Notes: generated by a model not told the origin, from the sequence alone. 64,000 nt of DNA from JADLHS01 sp044225555 (GCA_044225555.1 JBGAIM010000003.1:248001-312000); one strand, 5' to 3'. Numbered from the stretch's first letter, positions 26,369 to 35,297 are shown. Program-made: numbers and translations.

Positions 26369-27892
26369 ATGCACTCAACCATGAAGCTGCGCATTGGTTA
26401 TCAAGGAGCGGTAACGGCAAACGCCCGTTTGCTCACTAGCTTCCTCTCGCTGCTGATTTTGGTCAGTGCCGGCGCCGCGAGCTACTTCGTAGATGGCAAA
26501 AGCGGTGACGACGACCGTAGTGGCACTTCAGTCGGGCAAGCATGGAAATCTCTGGAGCGGGTCAACGCGAATAGCTTCCAGCCCGGCGATCAACTGTTGT
26601 TCAAGGCTGGCTCGCGTTTCACCGGACAACTTCATCCAAAAGGCTCGGGCAAGATGGACGGCGACAAACCGGTGCCCATCACCCTCGGCAAATACGGTGA
26701 CGGTCCGTTACCGCGCATTGACGGCGAAGGGAAGTTTCTCGACGCGTTGTTGCTGCGTAACGTCGAGTTCTGCGAAGTCAGCGATCTCGAAATCACCAAC
26801 CTCGGCACGAATCGCGAACCGTGGCGCACCGGCGTGCGCGTCGTCACCGACGGTTTCGGCAAGATGCGGCACATTCACCTGCGCAACCTTTACGTCCACG
26901 ACGTGAACGGCGACCTGCGCAAGGAACGCGAGGGCTGCGGCATCTATTTCGAGAGTCGCGGTGGCAATCAGTCGCACTTCGACGATCTGTTGATCGAGAA
27001 TTGCCATCTCGTCCACACCGACCGCAACGGTATTTGCCAGCGCGGCGGGCGTACTCGCAGCCTGCGCGTGGTCATTCGCGGCAATCTCCTCGAAGACATC
27101 GGCGGCGACGGCATCAAGATTTGGGGCAGCGATGGCGCGCTGGTGGAACGCAATGTCATTCGCGGCGGGCGTACACGTTGTGACGATTATGCCGCCGGCA
27201 TCTGGCCGTTCGATAGCGACGACACGGTCATTCAGTTTAACGAAGTCTCCGGCATGAAAGGCACAAAAGACGGCCAAGGCTTCGACTCCGACTATCGCTG
27301 CCGCCGTTCCGTGTTCCAATACAACTACAGCCACGACAACGAAGGCGGTTTCTTCCTCATCTGCGCGCCGGGTCGTTCCTACAATGAAGACACCGTCATC
27401 CGCTACAACATCAGCCAGAACGACGGCCTCGACTCCGCGCGCATCTTTCACATCAGCGGCGCGAAGAACACCAGGATTTACAACAACACGATCTACGTCG
27501 GCCCGAAACAAAATCTCCCGCTGCTCCTGTTCAACGACTGGGACGGCGGCAGCGCGCGCGACACGTTTTTCTACAACAATATCTTCTACGTGGACGGCCG
27601 TGTGACCTACCTCTTCGGGAAAAGTCAGAATACCGTTTTCGAGAACAATGTCTTCTGGGGCGCGCACCAAAATCCGCCGGGCGACCCAAAGGGCAGCACC
27701 AATCAACCCGCCCTCGTCAAACCCGGCAGTGGCGGCGATGGTTTTGATTCCTTGAACGGCTACAAACTCCGCGATGCCAGCGCGTGCGTGCCCGGCCGCG
27801 TCATCCGCGACAACGGCGGACGCGACTTCTTCGGCAACCCGGTTCCAACCGACCGCCCTCCCTGCGTCGGCGCAGCGCAATCGGCGCCTTGA
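26369..27892 (+). CDS. Secreted right-handed beta-helix protein
   Basis: A signal peptide (LLTSFLSLLILVSAGAASY) is followed by YFVDGKSGDDDRSGTSVGQAWKSLERVN. This is the usual opening of pectin-lyase-fold proteins annotated DUF1565 or parallel beta-helix. Successive rungs are rich in N ladders: LLIENCHLVHTDRNGI, VIRGNLLEDIGGDGIKI, VIQFNEVSGM, VFQYNYSHDNEGG, VIRYNISQNDG, IYNNTIYVG, FYNNIFYVDG, VFENNVFWG. Start ATG 26369 or 26381. Families with this fold act as polysaccharide lyases, epimerases or hydrolases; no catalytic site could be assigned. Partnership with the rhamnogalacturonan lyase is possible but unproven. Confidence 0.75.
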   Translation: MHSTMKLRIGYQGAVTANARLLTSFLSLLILVSAGAASYFVDGKSGDDDRSGTSVGQAWKSLERVNANSFQPGDQLLFKAGSRFTGQLHPKGSGKMDGDKPVPITLGKYGDGPLPRIDGEGKFLDALLLRNVEFCEVSDLEITNLGTNREPWRTGVRVVTDGFGKMRHIHLRNLYVHDVNGDLRKEREGCGIYFESRGGNQSHFDDLLIENCHLVHTDRNGICQRGGRTRSLRVVIRGNLLEDIGGDGIKIWGSDGALVERNVIRGGRTRCDDYAAGIWPFDSDDTVIQFNEVSGMKGTKDGQGFDSDYRCRRSVFQYNYSHDNEGGFFLICAPGRSYNEDTVIRYNISQNDGLDSARIFHISGAKNTRIYNNTIYVGPKQNLPLLLFNDWDGGSARDTFFYNNIFYVDGRVTYLFGKSQNTVFENNVFWGAHQNPPGDPKGSTNQPALVKPGSGGDGFDSLNGYKLRDASACVPGRVIRDNGGRDFFGNPVPTDRPPCVGAAQSAP

Positions 27893-27953
27893 GTCACCCG
27901 GTGCGGGCACAAAAGCGACTTGTCATTTCGCCCAGACTGCATGAAATAGGCGT

Positions 27954-28979
27954 GTGAAGCGCTTCCCTATATTGATTGCAGTTTCGCTCTGCCTGCTCGC
28001 AACCGGATGTGCCCACACCAAGAGCACCCGCTCAGATTTCCTCGCACTCATTCAGCGCCCCGGCGTTCCACTGTTGCCAGAGGTCGTGCCGATGCCCAAC
28101 ACCAATGGCTTCGCGCAGTTCCGATTCTCATTCACCACCGAAGCCGGACAACGCGTGCCGGGCGTGTTGATGAAGGCGGCCAATTCAGAGGGGCGTCGGC
28201 CCGTGGTCATCGCGCTGCATGGCACCGGTGGTAGCAAGGCCAATATGTTTTCCCTGTGCCGCAAACTGGCCACCAACGGATTCATCGCCGTGGCGATTGA
28301 TGCCCGCTATCACGGCGAACGTGCGAACGCCGGTCGGGGCACGACGAATTATCAGGACGCCATCGTCCGCACTTGGCGGAACGGCGACGAACACCCGTTT
28401 TACTACGACACTGTCTGGGACGTGCTGCGACTGGTGGACTATTTGCAAACGCGGCCCGATGTGGATGCGAAACGCATCGGGCTGATCGGCATTTCCAAGG
28501 GCGGCATCGAAACTTACCTCGCCGCCGCCGTGGACAAACGCTTTGCCGTGGTCGTGCCGTGCATCGGCGTGCAAAGTTTTCGGTGGGCGTTGGACAACGA
28601 ACGATGGCAGGGCCGCATCAAAACCATTCAAAACGCTTTCGATGTGGCGGCGAGTGACGCCGGCGTGACCAATGTGACCTCCGAATTCGTAAAGAAATTC
28701 TACGACCGAGTTATCCCGGGCATCTACGACAAGTTCGACGGTCCATCGCTGTTGCCGCTGATCGCGCCCCGCCCGCTGCTGATGATCAACAGCGACTCCG
28801 ATCCGAACACGCCCCTGCCCGGGGTCAAGGAGGCCGCCGCGGCCGCCGAACAGGCTTACCGCAAGGCCGGAGCCACGGACCACTTCGTTCTCCTGATCCA
28901 GGAAAATACCGCCCACCAGGTGAAACCGGAATCCGAACGCACGGCAATCGAGTGGTTTGTGAAGTGGTTGAAGCCCTGA
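27954..28979 (+). CDS. Alpha/beta-hydrolase lipoprotein, esterase-like
   Basis: A lipoprotein signal ends in LLATGC (C19), so the enzyme is probably anchored in the periplasm or outer membrane. VVIALHGTGGSKANMF forms the oxyanion strand. GISKGG carries the nucleophile S181, and the acid and histidine are likely in LLMINSDSDPNTPLPG and ENTAHQV. The fold is that of dienelactone-hydrolase or acetyl-esterase-type proteins; substrate unknown. It starts with GTG 27954, 61 bp after the beta-helix gene, so deacetylation of a polysaccharide is a reasonable inference. Confidence 0.75.
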   Translation: MKRFPILIAVSLCLLATGCAHTKSTRSDFLALIQRPGVPLLPEVVPMPNTNGFAQFRFSFTTEAGQRVPGVLMKAANSEGRRPVVIALHGTGGSKANMFSLCRKLATNGFIAVAIDARYHGERANAGRGTTNYQDAIVRTWRNGDEHPFYYDTVWDVLRLVDYLQTRPDVDAKRIGLIGISKGGIETYLAAAVDKRFAVVVPCIGVQSFRWALDNERWQGRIKTIQNAFDVAASDAGVTNVTSEFVKKFYDRVIPGIYDKFDGPSLLPLIAPRPLLMINSDSDPNTPLPGVKEAAAAAEQAYRKAGATDHFVLLIQENTAHQVKPESERTAIEWFVKWLKP

Positions 28980-29020
28980 TGGCACATTGAACGCCGCCCG
29001 CCGCACATGGTCAAATCCCC

Positions 29021-29740
29021 ATGAAAAAGAAGCTTCAACCCAAATCTCTCCGCGTCCGTGCGCGTGAATATTGGCGCAAAGAAATCCGCCCGCTGCTGAT
29101 TTTCGCGTTGATCCTTTTCTCCATCCGCTCTTCGCTCGCGGACTGGAATGACGTACCCAGCGGCTCTATGCGCCCGACCATCATTGAAGGCGATCGGATC
29201 TGGGTGAATAAACTCGCCTACGATTTCAAAGTCCCGTTCACCACCTGGCACATCGCCGAGTGGAGCAATCCGCAGCGTGGCGACATCGCGGTGTTCTTTT
29301 CGCCGCACGATGGCAAGCGTCTCGTCAAACGCGTCATCGGCCTGCCCGGCGACACCATCGAACTGCGCAACAATCAACTCGTCGTCAACGGCACGCTCGT
29401 TGAATACCAAGCCATCGCCGAAGAACTCCTGCGTGACATTCCGGCGACCGAACGCGCGGGCCGCGTCTTCGCTAGTGAAAAACTCCCCGGCCAAACTCAC
29501 GCTGTCAGCGGCAATCCCGCCGCACCCGCGCCGCGAACTTTTGGACCTACGGTTGTGGCTGAAGGCGAATTCTTCATGATGGGCGACAACCGCGATGACA
29601 GCTTCGACTCCCGCTTCTGGGGCACGGTGAAACGCGAAAAGATCGTGGGGCGGGCGACTGCCGTGGTGCTTTCGCTCGACAAGAGCAATTACTGGCTGCC
29701 GCGGTGGGGTCGTTCTTTCACTTCGCTGAAAGCCGATTAG
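29021..29740 (+). CDS. lepB: Signal peptidase I
   Basis: This membrane protease removes signal peptides from exported proteins. One N-terminal membrane segment (PLLIFALILFSIRSSLA) precedes box B DVPSGSMRPT with catalytic S49. Box D is KRLVKRVIGLPGD with general-base K103, and box E is MGDNRDDSFDSRFWG. The 239 residues include an insertion of about 50 residues between boxes D and E. The gene follows the esterase gene by 41 bp. It is convergent with the MORN gene, only 2 bp between stops, so transcripts probably overlap. Confidence 0.93.
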   Translation: MKKKLQPKSLRVRAREYWRKEIRPLLIFALILFSIRSSLADWNDVPSGSMRPTIIEGDRIWVNKLAYDFKVPFTTWHIAEWSNPQRGDIAVFFSPHDGKRLVKRVIGLPGDTIELRNNQLVVNGTLVEYQAIAEELLRDIPATERAGRVFASEKLPGQTHAVSGNPAAPAPRTFGPTVVAEGEFFMMGDNRDDSFDSRFWGTVKREKIVGRATAVVLSLDKSNYWLPRWGRSFTSLKAD

Positions 29741-29742
29741 TC

Positions 29743-30672
29743 TTACAGCAAAGAAACGGTCATAAATTTCTGCCCGACTTTTATTGCAGGGCCAGAGCCA
29801 TCCATACGTGGGCGCGCTGAATCAGCACACAGCTTGTGGAATTCGCCGGTTTGTTTCGGATCTTTAGGGAGTCTGATCAAAAGTTGCTTAGAATAACTAG
29901 CACCATCTCCATCTTCTTCAATTCTCAGTGCCCAAACTCTAACTGCTCCTGCTGAGTATAGCTTGCGAACCAGGTTCAAAGCCTGTTTTTTGCTCATCTC
30001 GCCCAGTTCTCTTACGCTACGCTTTTTCTTGGTAAGCCACATTATAGCTTCACAGGAGTCTGCTTCCTTGGTTTCCCGTTCGCATCCGTTATCCCAGTTC
30101 TTGATGGTTTGGATTTGTTCAGGAGTTGGCCCTAGCTTAACTCTTTCGCGTCTTTCCTTCCGCAGTTTTCTCAAGTGGTTACCGAAGGTGTTGGATGGTT
30201 TTTCGTCGTAGAAACGTGGCAACGAATTGTCAGTATCACAAAGTGCTTGATACTTCTTCTTGGAAATCGGTCGGCCCTGAAAAAAATACTTCGCTCCATA
30301 CAACATTCCTTCCCGCTCCCAATATCTCATGCGGCCTGTCATCTCGCCTCTGACGTATGAGAACTCAGCGCTCACATTGCCATTTTCATGCCAAAGGTGA
30401 CCAATACCTGTGCCAGCTTTGAAATAATCTACTCCTAGAAGTTCGCCAAGCGCGTTCCAATGTCGCCAACCTCCTTCGGCTAATCCGTCCACAAACCGAC
30501 ACTCTTGAGCGAGTTGACCGTTCTCGTGCCACATCCTCATAGCCCCGTGCCTTCGACCGTTTTTCAGCGTGTATTCCGCGCGCTGTTTTCCATCAGGGTA
30601 AACCTCTTGGTGCAAACCATCTGCTGGTGGCTGGTATTTCACAAAAAGTTCCTCAAATGTGTTAACCACCAA
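29743..30672 (-). CDS. MORN-repeat (YwqK-like) protein with unknown C-terminal domain
   Basis: Residues about 15-140 hold at least four MORN-type repeats: KQRAEYTLKNGRRHGAMRMW, HENGQLAQECRFVDGLAEGGW, HENGNVSAEFSYVRGEMTG, REGMLYGAKYFFQG. Such repeats occur in proteins annotated YwqK-type antitoxin. Residues 180-309 are basic, then alpha/beta, possibly winged-helix (SVRELGEMSKKQALNLVRKLYSAG), and are not recognised. Base composition is visibly lower in GC than mutS and lepB on either side, suggesting transfer. The start overlaps the end of mutS by 11 bp, so it may be translated from the mutS mRNA. No toxin gene is adjacent. Confidence 0.65.
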   Translation of the reverse strand: MVVNTFEELFVKYQPPADGLHQEVYPDGKQRAEYTLKNGRRHGAMRMWHENGQLAQECRFVDGLAEGGWRHWNALGELLGVDYFKAGTGIGHLWHENGNVSAEFSYVRGEMTGRMRYWEREGMLYGAKYFFQGRPISKKKYQALCDTDNSLPRFYDEKPSNTFGNHLRKLRKERRERVKLGPTPEQIQTIKNWDNGCERETKEADSCEAIMWLTKKKRSVRELGEMSKKQALNLVRKLYSAGAVRVWALRIEEDGDGASYSKQLLIRLPKDPKQTGEFHKLCADSARPRMDGSGPAIKVGQKFMTVSLL

Positions 30673-33277
30673 ACAAATCCATCTGAGGCGCGTCAGGGAG
30701 CTGCTTCAGTTTGTCGCGCTCTTGCTGGCGGCGGGGTTGCCGGACGTTGCCTTCGGGGGTGAGTTCGGATTCTTCGAGGTTCACCAGGATTTGTTTCGCG
30801 CGTTCGACGACTTCTTTCGGCACACCGGCGAGGCGCGCGACCTGGATGCCATAACTTTTGTCCGTGCCGCCTTCGACGATCTTGCGCAGGAAGACAATCG
30901 AGTCGTGCCATTCGCGCACGGCGACGTTGAAGTTCTTGATGCGTGGCAGGCGCTGGGCGAGTTCGGTCAATTCGTGGTAGTGCGTGGCAAAAAGGGTTTT
31001 CGCACCGACCTGATTGTGCAGGTGCTCGACGATGCTCCACGCGAGCGACAGGCCGTCGAACGTGCTCGTGCCGCGGCCGATTTCGTCGAGGATGATGAGG
31101 CTGCGCGCGGTGGCGTTGTTGAGAATGTTCGCCGTCTCGCTCATCTCGACCATGAAGGTGGATTGTCCGCGCGCTAAATCGTCGCTCGCGCCGATGCGGG
31201 TGAAGATGCGGTCCACGAGATCAATGCGCGCGGTCTTGGCCGGAATGAAACTGCCGGTATGCGCGAGCAGCGTAAGCAGCGCGACTTGGCGGATGTAAGT
31301 GGATTTACCCGCCATGTTGGGACCGGTGATGAGCGCGATTTGGGGCGACGTGGTAGGGACGCGCTGCTGCGCGTCCTGGCTGACCGGCAGGTCAGCCCTA
31401 CCGACTGAACCTAGCGCCGCGTCATTCGGCACGAAGCGTTCGTCAATCAGGCTTTGCTCCAACACCGGATGGCGGCCATCGGTGATCTGCAGCACGCCGT
31501 CATCGCTGACTTCCGGACGGCAATAGTCGTGCAGGCGCGCGATTTCAGCGAAGGACGCGAGTGCGTCGAGTTGCGCGAGGGCGGTCGCGGTTTGTTGGAT
31601 GGTCGCGAGCTGGCCGAGGACTTCTTCGCGGAGGCGTTGGAAGAGTTCGTATTCCAACTTCACGCTGCGTTCCTCCGCGCCGAGGATTTTGCCCTCCATG
31701 TCCTTCAACTCGGGCGTGATGAAGCGCTCGCCATTCGCGACGGTCTGCTTGCGGATGTAATGCTGGGGAACTTTGTCGAGGTTCGACTTGGTGACTTCGA
31801 TGTAATAGCCAAAGACTGAGTTGAAGCGCACCTTGAGCGAACTGATGCCGGTGCGCTCGATTTCGTCCTGCTGCAACTTTGCGAGCCAATCCTTGCCGCC
31901 GCGTTGGGCGTTGCGGAGTTCGTCGAGGTCGGGGCTGAAGCCGTCGCGGATCATACCGCCTTCCTTCACGGCGAGCGGCGGTTCATCCACGATGGCGCGG
32001 CTGATCAGCTCGACGAGGTCGGGAGATTCGGAGAGTTGAGCGGTGAGTTGTTCGAGCAAGGTAGGGCGGACCTGCCGGTCCGCCGCTTCATCTTGGTTTA
32101 ACAAGGCCGAGCGGCAGCTCGGCCCTACCGAAGCCAGCGTTTGCCGCAGTGCGGGAATCTGCTCCAACGCCTGGCGTAGCACCACGAGATCCCGAGCGTT
32201 GCCGCTGCCGGTGCTGAGGCGGCCCAACGTGCGTTCCAAATCGCGGACGTTGCCGAGTTGCGCGCGCAAGGTGTCGAGGCACGGGGCGTTTTCGATGAAC
32301 GTGGCGACGGTTTCCTGGCGTTGGCGGATCGGTTCGACAGCGGCGAGTGGTTGCGAAAGCCAGTTGCGCAGGAGGCGCGCGCCCATCGGCGTGGCAGTTT
32401 TGTTCAACGCGCCATAGAGGCAGGCGTTGCGCGGGGCGTCGCGATGTTGTGGCTCGAGAATTTCCAGATGCCGCAACGTGGTGTAATCGAGTGCCAAGTA
32501 ATCCGTGCGTTGATAGAACGACAGGCGCGTGAGGTGTTTGACGTCGCGCCGGAGATTTTGCGTGAGGTAATGCAACGCGCCGCCCGCCGCGCCGATGGCC
32601 GCGGTGCGATCCTTGAGGCCGAAGCCGTCGAGCGAGGCGACCTTGAAATGCTCGCGCACAGTGAAGACGGCGGTCTGCGGGGCAAACGTCCAGTCGTCGT
32701 AGGCGCTGACCGTCCAGCCGGAATTGCGGAGCAGATCGCGCAGCGCGGTGGCTTCCATCGGATGCACGATCTCGGCAGGGCGCAGGCGTTCGAGTTCGGT
32801 GAGGAGCGCGGCTTCGGCTTCGACTTCCGTGGTGAGGAAATCGCCGGTGGTCAAATCAATGAGCGCGAGCCCGAATGTGCTGCCGCTGCTGACGACGGCG
32901 GCGAGAAAGTTATTTCGCTCGGCGACGAGCATGCGTTCGTCGAAGTGCGTGCCCGGGGAAAGAATTTGCGTGACCTCGCGATTGACGAGTTTGCCGGGTT
33001 TGGCTTCCTCGGTTTGTTCGCAGATGGCGACCTTGCGTCTGGCCTTGAGCAGGCGACCGATGTAGGAATTCGCCGCGTGATACGGCAGGCCGCACATGGG
33101 GACGCCGTTGCGGGAGGTGAGGGCGAGGTTGATCAACTGCGAGGTGACTTGCGCGTCCTCGAAGAACATCTCGTAAAAATCGCCGAGGCGGAAAAGCAGC
33201 AGCGCGTCCTTGGGCAGTTCGCTTTTGATGCGGCGATACTGAGCCATCATGGGAGTGAGTTGCGCTTCGGCGGACAT
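30662..33277 (-). CDS. mutS: DNA mismatch repair protein MutS, with two in-frame insertions
   Basis: MutS recognises mismatches and recruits MutL. The mismatch-binding domain starts TPMMAQYRRIKSELPKDALLLFRLGDFYEMF, with the Phe-x-Glu motif (DFYEMFFEDA). Connector, lever and clamp domains follow. The ATPase has Walker A TGPNMAGKST near residue 652, then the MEMSETANIL and DEIGRGTSTFDGLS signatures and the ATHYHEL region. The 871 residues exceed the usual 850 or so because of two extra segments at 383-406 and 626-642. Both are encoded by palindromic elements with no counterpart in E. coli MutS. The second sits just before Walker A. The frame stays open, so function is probably kept, but this is worth testing. 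Confidence 0.95.
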   Translation of the reverse strand: MSAEAQLTPMMAQYRRIKSELPKDALLLFRLGDFYEMFFEDAQVTSQLINLALTSRNGVPMCGLPYHAANSYIGRLLKARRKVAICEQTEEAKPGKLVNREVTQILSPGTHFDERMLVAERNNFLAAVVSSGSTFGLALIDLTTGDFLTTEVEAEAALLTELERLRPAEIVHPMEATALRDLLRNSGWTVSAYDDWTFAPQTAVFTVREHFKVASLDGFGLKDRTAAIGAAGGALHYLTQNLRRDVKHLTRLSFYQRTDYLALDYTTLRHLEILEPQHRDAPRNACLYGALNKTATPMGARLLRNWLSQPLAAVEPIRQRQETVATFIENAPCLDTLRAQLGNVRDLERTLGRLSTGSGNARDLVVLRQALEQIPALRQTLASVGPSCRSALLNQDEAADRQVRPTLLEQLTAQLSESPDLVELISRAIVDEPPLAVKEGGMIRDGFSPDLDELRNAQRGGKDWLAKLQQDEIERTGISSLKVRFNSVFGYYIEVTKSNLDKVPQHYIRKQTVANGERFITPELKDMEGKILGAEERSVKLEYELFQRLREEVLGQLATIQQTATALAQLDALASFAEIARLHDYCRPEVSDDGVLQITDGRHPVLEQSLIDERFVPNDAALGSVGRADLPVSQDAQQRVPTTSPQIALITGPNMAGKSTYIRQVALLTLLAHTGSFIPAKTARIDLVDRIFTRIGASDDLARGQSTFMVEMSETANILNNATARSLIILDEIGRGTSTFDGLSLAWSIVEHLHNQVGAKTLFATHYHELTELAQRLPRIKNFNVAVREWHDSIVFLRKIVEGGTDKSYGIQVARLAGVPKEVVERAKQILVNLEESELTPEGNVRQPRRQQERDKLKQLPDAPQMDLFGG
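31352..31402. repeat. 51-bp palindromic element inserted in frame in mutS (copy 1)
   Basis: The arms are GGTAGG (31352-31357) and CCTACC (31397-31402). Between them lie two perfect 8-bp hairpins with 4-nt loops: GGACGCGC-TGCT-GCGCGTCC (31357-31376) and GGCTGACC-GGCA-GGTCAGCC (31378-31397), sharing end bases with the arms. The length is exactly 17 codons. It encodes MutS residues 626-642 (VGRADLPVSQDAQQRVP), directly before the segment leading to Walker A. Confidence 0.85.
32060..32129. repeat. 70-bp palindromic element inserted in frame in mutS (copy 2)
   Basis: The arms are again GGTAGG (32060-32065) and CCTACC (32124-32129). The hairpins are GGCGGACC-TGCC-GGTCCGCC (32065-32084) and GGCCGAGC-GGCA-GCTCGGCC (32105-32124), both perfect, separated by 20 nt of lower GC. 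It encodes about residues 383-406 of MutS (GPSCRSALLNQDEAADRQVR region) in the lever part. The design is the same as copy 1, with different stem sequences. Confidence 0.85.
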
Positions 33278-33417
33278 GCGGCGAGCAGGTTAATCACGAA
33301 TGCAAACAAGGTTGAAGAATAATTTGCCGACAAATGTCGCATCAGCAGGCCTGTCTTTTGAGACAGCCGCCCTCGACGGATTGACTTTGAGTGGGTGGTT
33401 TGCTCAACTTCGCGGCC

Positions 33418-34836
33418 ATGAATCCTGCTCATCGGATCGGGCGCCTGATTGCATTGCTAGCATGTTGCGCCTTCCTTTTTGCGTCCCTGCCGGTGAGTGC
33501 CGCAGAATCCAACCCGTCCCTCGAACAGCGGGTCGCGCTTCTGGATCAGGTTGCCAAGACCGGCCCGACCATCAATACCGGCGACAACGCCTGGATGCTC
33601 GTCAGCACCGCACTGGTACTGATGATGACGGCGCCCGGACTGATTCTCTTCTACGGCGGACTGGTGCGGACCAAGAACGTGCTTTCCACCATGATGCACA
33701 GCCTGGTGCTGATGGCCTTGATGTCGGCGGTGTGGATGATCTTTGGTTACAGTCTGGCCTTTGGCGAGGGCAACGCATTCTTCGGCAATCCCCTGCAATA
33801 CCTTTTTCTCAAAGGCGTGGGCGCGGCGCCGAATCCTGATTACGCCGCCACCATTCCGCATCAAACGTTCATGTTGTTCCAGATGATGTTTGTGGTTATC
33901 ACGCCCGCGTTGATCAGTGGCGCGGTGGCCGAGCGGGTCAAATTCAGCGCCTACCTCGTCTTCATGCTGCTCTGGGTAACGATCGTTTACCTGCCGCTTT
34001 GTCACATGGTCTGGGGCAAAGGCGGTTACTTCAACTGGGCGCTCGGCGGCAAAATCCCCGTGCTCGATTTCGCGGGCGGAACGGTGGTGCATATCAGTTC
34101 CGGAATTTCCGCGCTGGTTTTCGCGCTGGTGCTCGGCAAGCGCGACGGCTTTCCGCACCAGCCGATGATGCCGCACAACGTCGTGCTCTCGCTGATCGGA
34201 ACCGGTCTGTTGTGGGTGGGCTGGTTCGGATTCAACGCGGGCAGCGCGTTGAACGCCGGCGGGCTGGCCAGCAGCGCCTTTGCGGCGACGCATTTCTCCG
34301 CCGCGGCGGCGGCCTTGAGTTGGGCCGGCATGGAATGGCTGCTAAAAGGCAAACCCAGCGTGCTCGGCGCGGCGTCCGGCATGGTGGCCGGGCTGGCAAC
34401 GATCACGCCTGCCTCCGGTTTCGTCACGATTCCCGCGGCGTTTTGCATCGGTCTGACGGCGGGCGTTGTCTGTTATCTTGCCGTAACGAAACTCAAGTCC
34501 ACCTTCAACTACGACGACTCGCTGGATGTGTTCGGCGTGCATGGCGTCGGTAGCACCATCGGCATGTTGCTGCTTGGCTTCGCGGCCAACGCGGAGGTCA
34601 ACCCCGCCATTGCGACCACGTTCCAGGTCGGCGGCCAAGCAGTCTCGCTCGCGGGCAGCCTCGGGCAGTTCGTGAATCAACTGAAAGCCGTCCTGATCAC
34701 CGCCGCGCTCGGGGCGATCGTCACGTTCGTCCTTTTGAAATTGGTGGATGCCACCATTGGCCTGCGCGTGGATCGCGAGGACGAAAGCGTCGGACTGGAC
34801 CTTTCCCAACACGGCGAACGCGCTTACAACGACTAA
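33418..34836 (+). CDS. amt: Ammonium transporter
   Basis: Amt proteins are trimeric channels for ammonium. ATG 33418 is preferred over 33391 because it starts a clean signal peptide (LIALLACCAFLFASLPVSA). Eleven further helices follow, with DNAWMLVSTALVLMMTAPGLILFYGG and FAGGTVVHISSG as family signatures. The pore histidines are probably those in LCHMVWGKGGYFNW and GVHGVGSTIGMLLLG. glnB starts 14 bp downstream, the classic amt-PII pair in which PII blocks the channel when nitrogen is plentiful. No clear sigma-54 promoter was found in the 140 bp before it. Confidence 0.95.
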   Translation: MNPAHRIGRLIALLACCAFLFASLPVSAAESNPSLEQRVALLDQVAKTGPTINTGDNAWMLVSTALVLMMTAPGLILFYGGLVRTKNVLSTMMHSLVLMALMSAVWMIFGYSLAFGEGNAFFGNPLQYLFLKGVGAAPNPDYAATIPHQTFMLFQMMFVVITPALISGAVAERVKFSAYLVFMLLWVTIVYLPLCHMVWGKGGYFNWALGGKIPVLDFAGGTVVHISSGISALVFALVLGKRDGFPHQPMMPHNVVLSLIGTGLLWVGWFGFNAGSALNAGGLASSAFAATHFSAAAAALSWAGMEWLLKGKPSVLGAASGMVAGLATITPASGFVTIPAAFCIGLTAGVVCYLAVTKLKSTFNYDDSLDVFGVHGVGSTIGMLLLGFAANAEVNPAIATTFQVGGQAVSLAGSLGQFVNQLKAVLITAALGAIVTFVLLKLVDATIGLRVDREDESVGLDLSQHGERAYND

Positions 34837-34850
34837 CGCAGCGACACTCT

Positions 34851-35189
34851 ATGAAAAAAATCGAAGCCATCGTAAAACCCTTCAAGCTGCAGGAAGTCAA
34901 AGACGCGCTCAACGAACTTGGTATCCAAGGCATGACCGTCACGGAGGTGAAAGGATTCGGACGGCAGAAGGGCCACACGGAAATTTATCGCGGCAGCGAA
35001 TACACCGTGGATTTTCTGCCCAAGGTGAAAATCGAAACGATTCTGCCCGACGCTCAGGTGAACGCCGCCGTCGAAGCCATCCTCAAAGCGGCCAAAACCG
35101 GCAAGATCGGCGACGGCAAGGTGTTTGTCTCAACGATTGATGACGCCTGGCGCATCCGCACCGACGAGCGCGGTGACGCCGCCGTATAG
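34851..35189 (+). CDS. glnB: Nitrogen regulatory protein P-II
   Basis: This 112-residue trimeric sensor of ATP/ADP and 2-oxoglutarate carries the T-loop with Y51 (RGSEYTVDFLPK), the uridylylation site. The B-loop is TGKIGDGKVFV and the start is MKKIEAIVKPFKL. By context it is GlnK-like and should gate the adjacent Amt. Inverted repeats follow the stop. Confidence 0.95.
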   Translation: MKKIEAIVKPFKLQEVKDALNELGIQGMTVTEVKGFGRQKGHTEIYRGSEYTVDFLPKVKIETILPDAQVNAAVEAILKAAKTGKIGDGKVFVSTIDDAWRIRTDERGDAAV

Positions 35190-35193
35190 CTGA

Positions 35194-35261
35194 CCGGCGA
35201 GGTTTGCCGGCTTCGACTCCCCCAGTCCATTCGCGGTCGCCCGGCTTTGCTCAAGGCCGGG
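35194..35261. terminator. Two GC-rich hairpins after glnB
   Basis: CCGGC...GCCGG (35194-35210) is followed by CCCGGC...GCCGGG with a 10-nt loop (35240-35261). No T-run follows. They may end or attenuate the amt-glnB transcript before the gene at 35298. Confidence 0.4.
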
Positions 35262-35297
35262 AGTATTTCCGGCTCACCCCCGTCCAATCTCCCAGCT

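Noticed and set aside
32258..33322. 354-codon plus-strand frame
   Set aside because: Antisense to the mutS N-terminal region, which is clearly coding on the other strand.
33278..33417. Possible sigma-54 promoter before amt (TGG...TTTGCT)
   Set aside because: The spacing between the GG and GC elements does not fit -24/-12.
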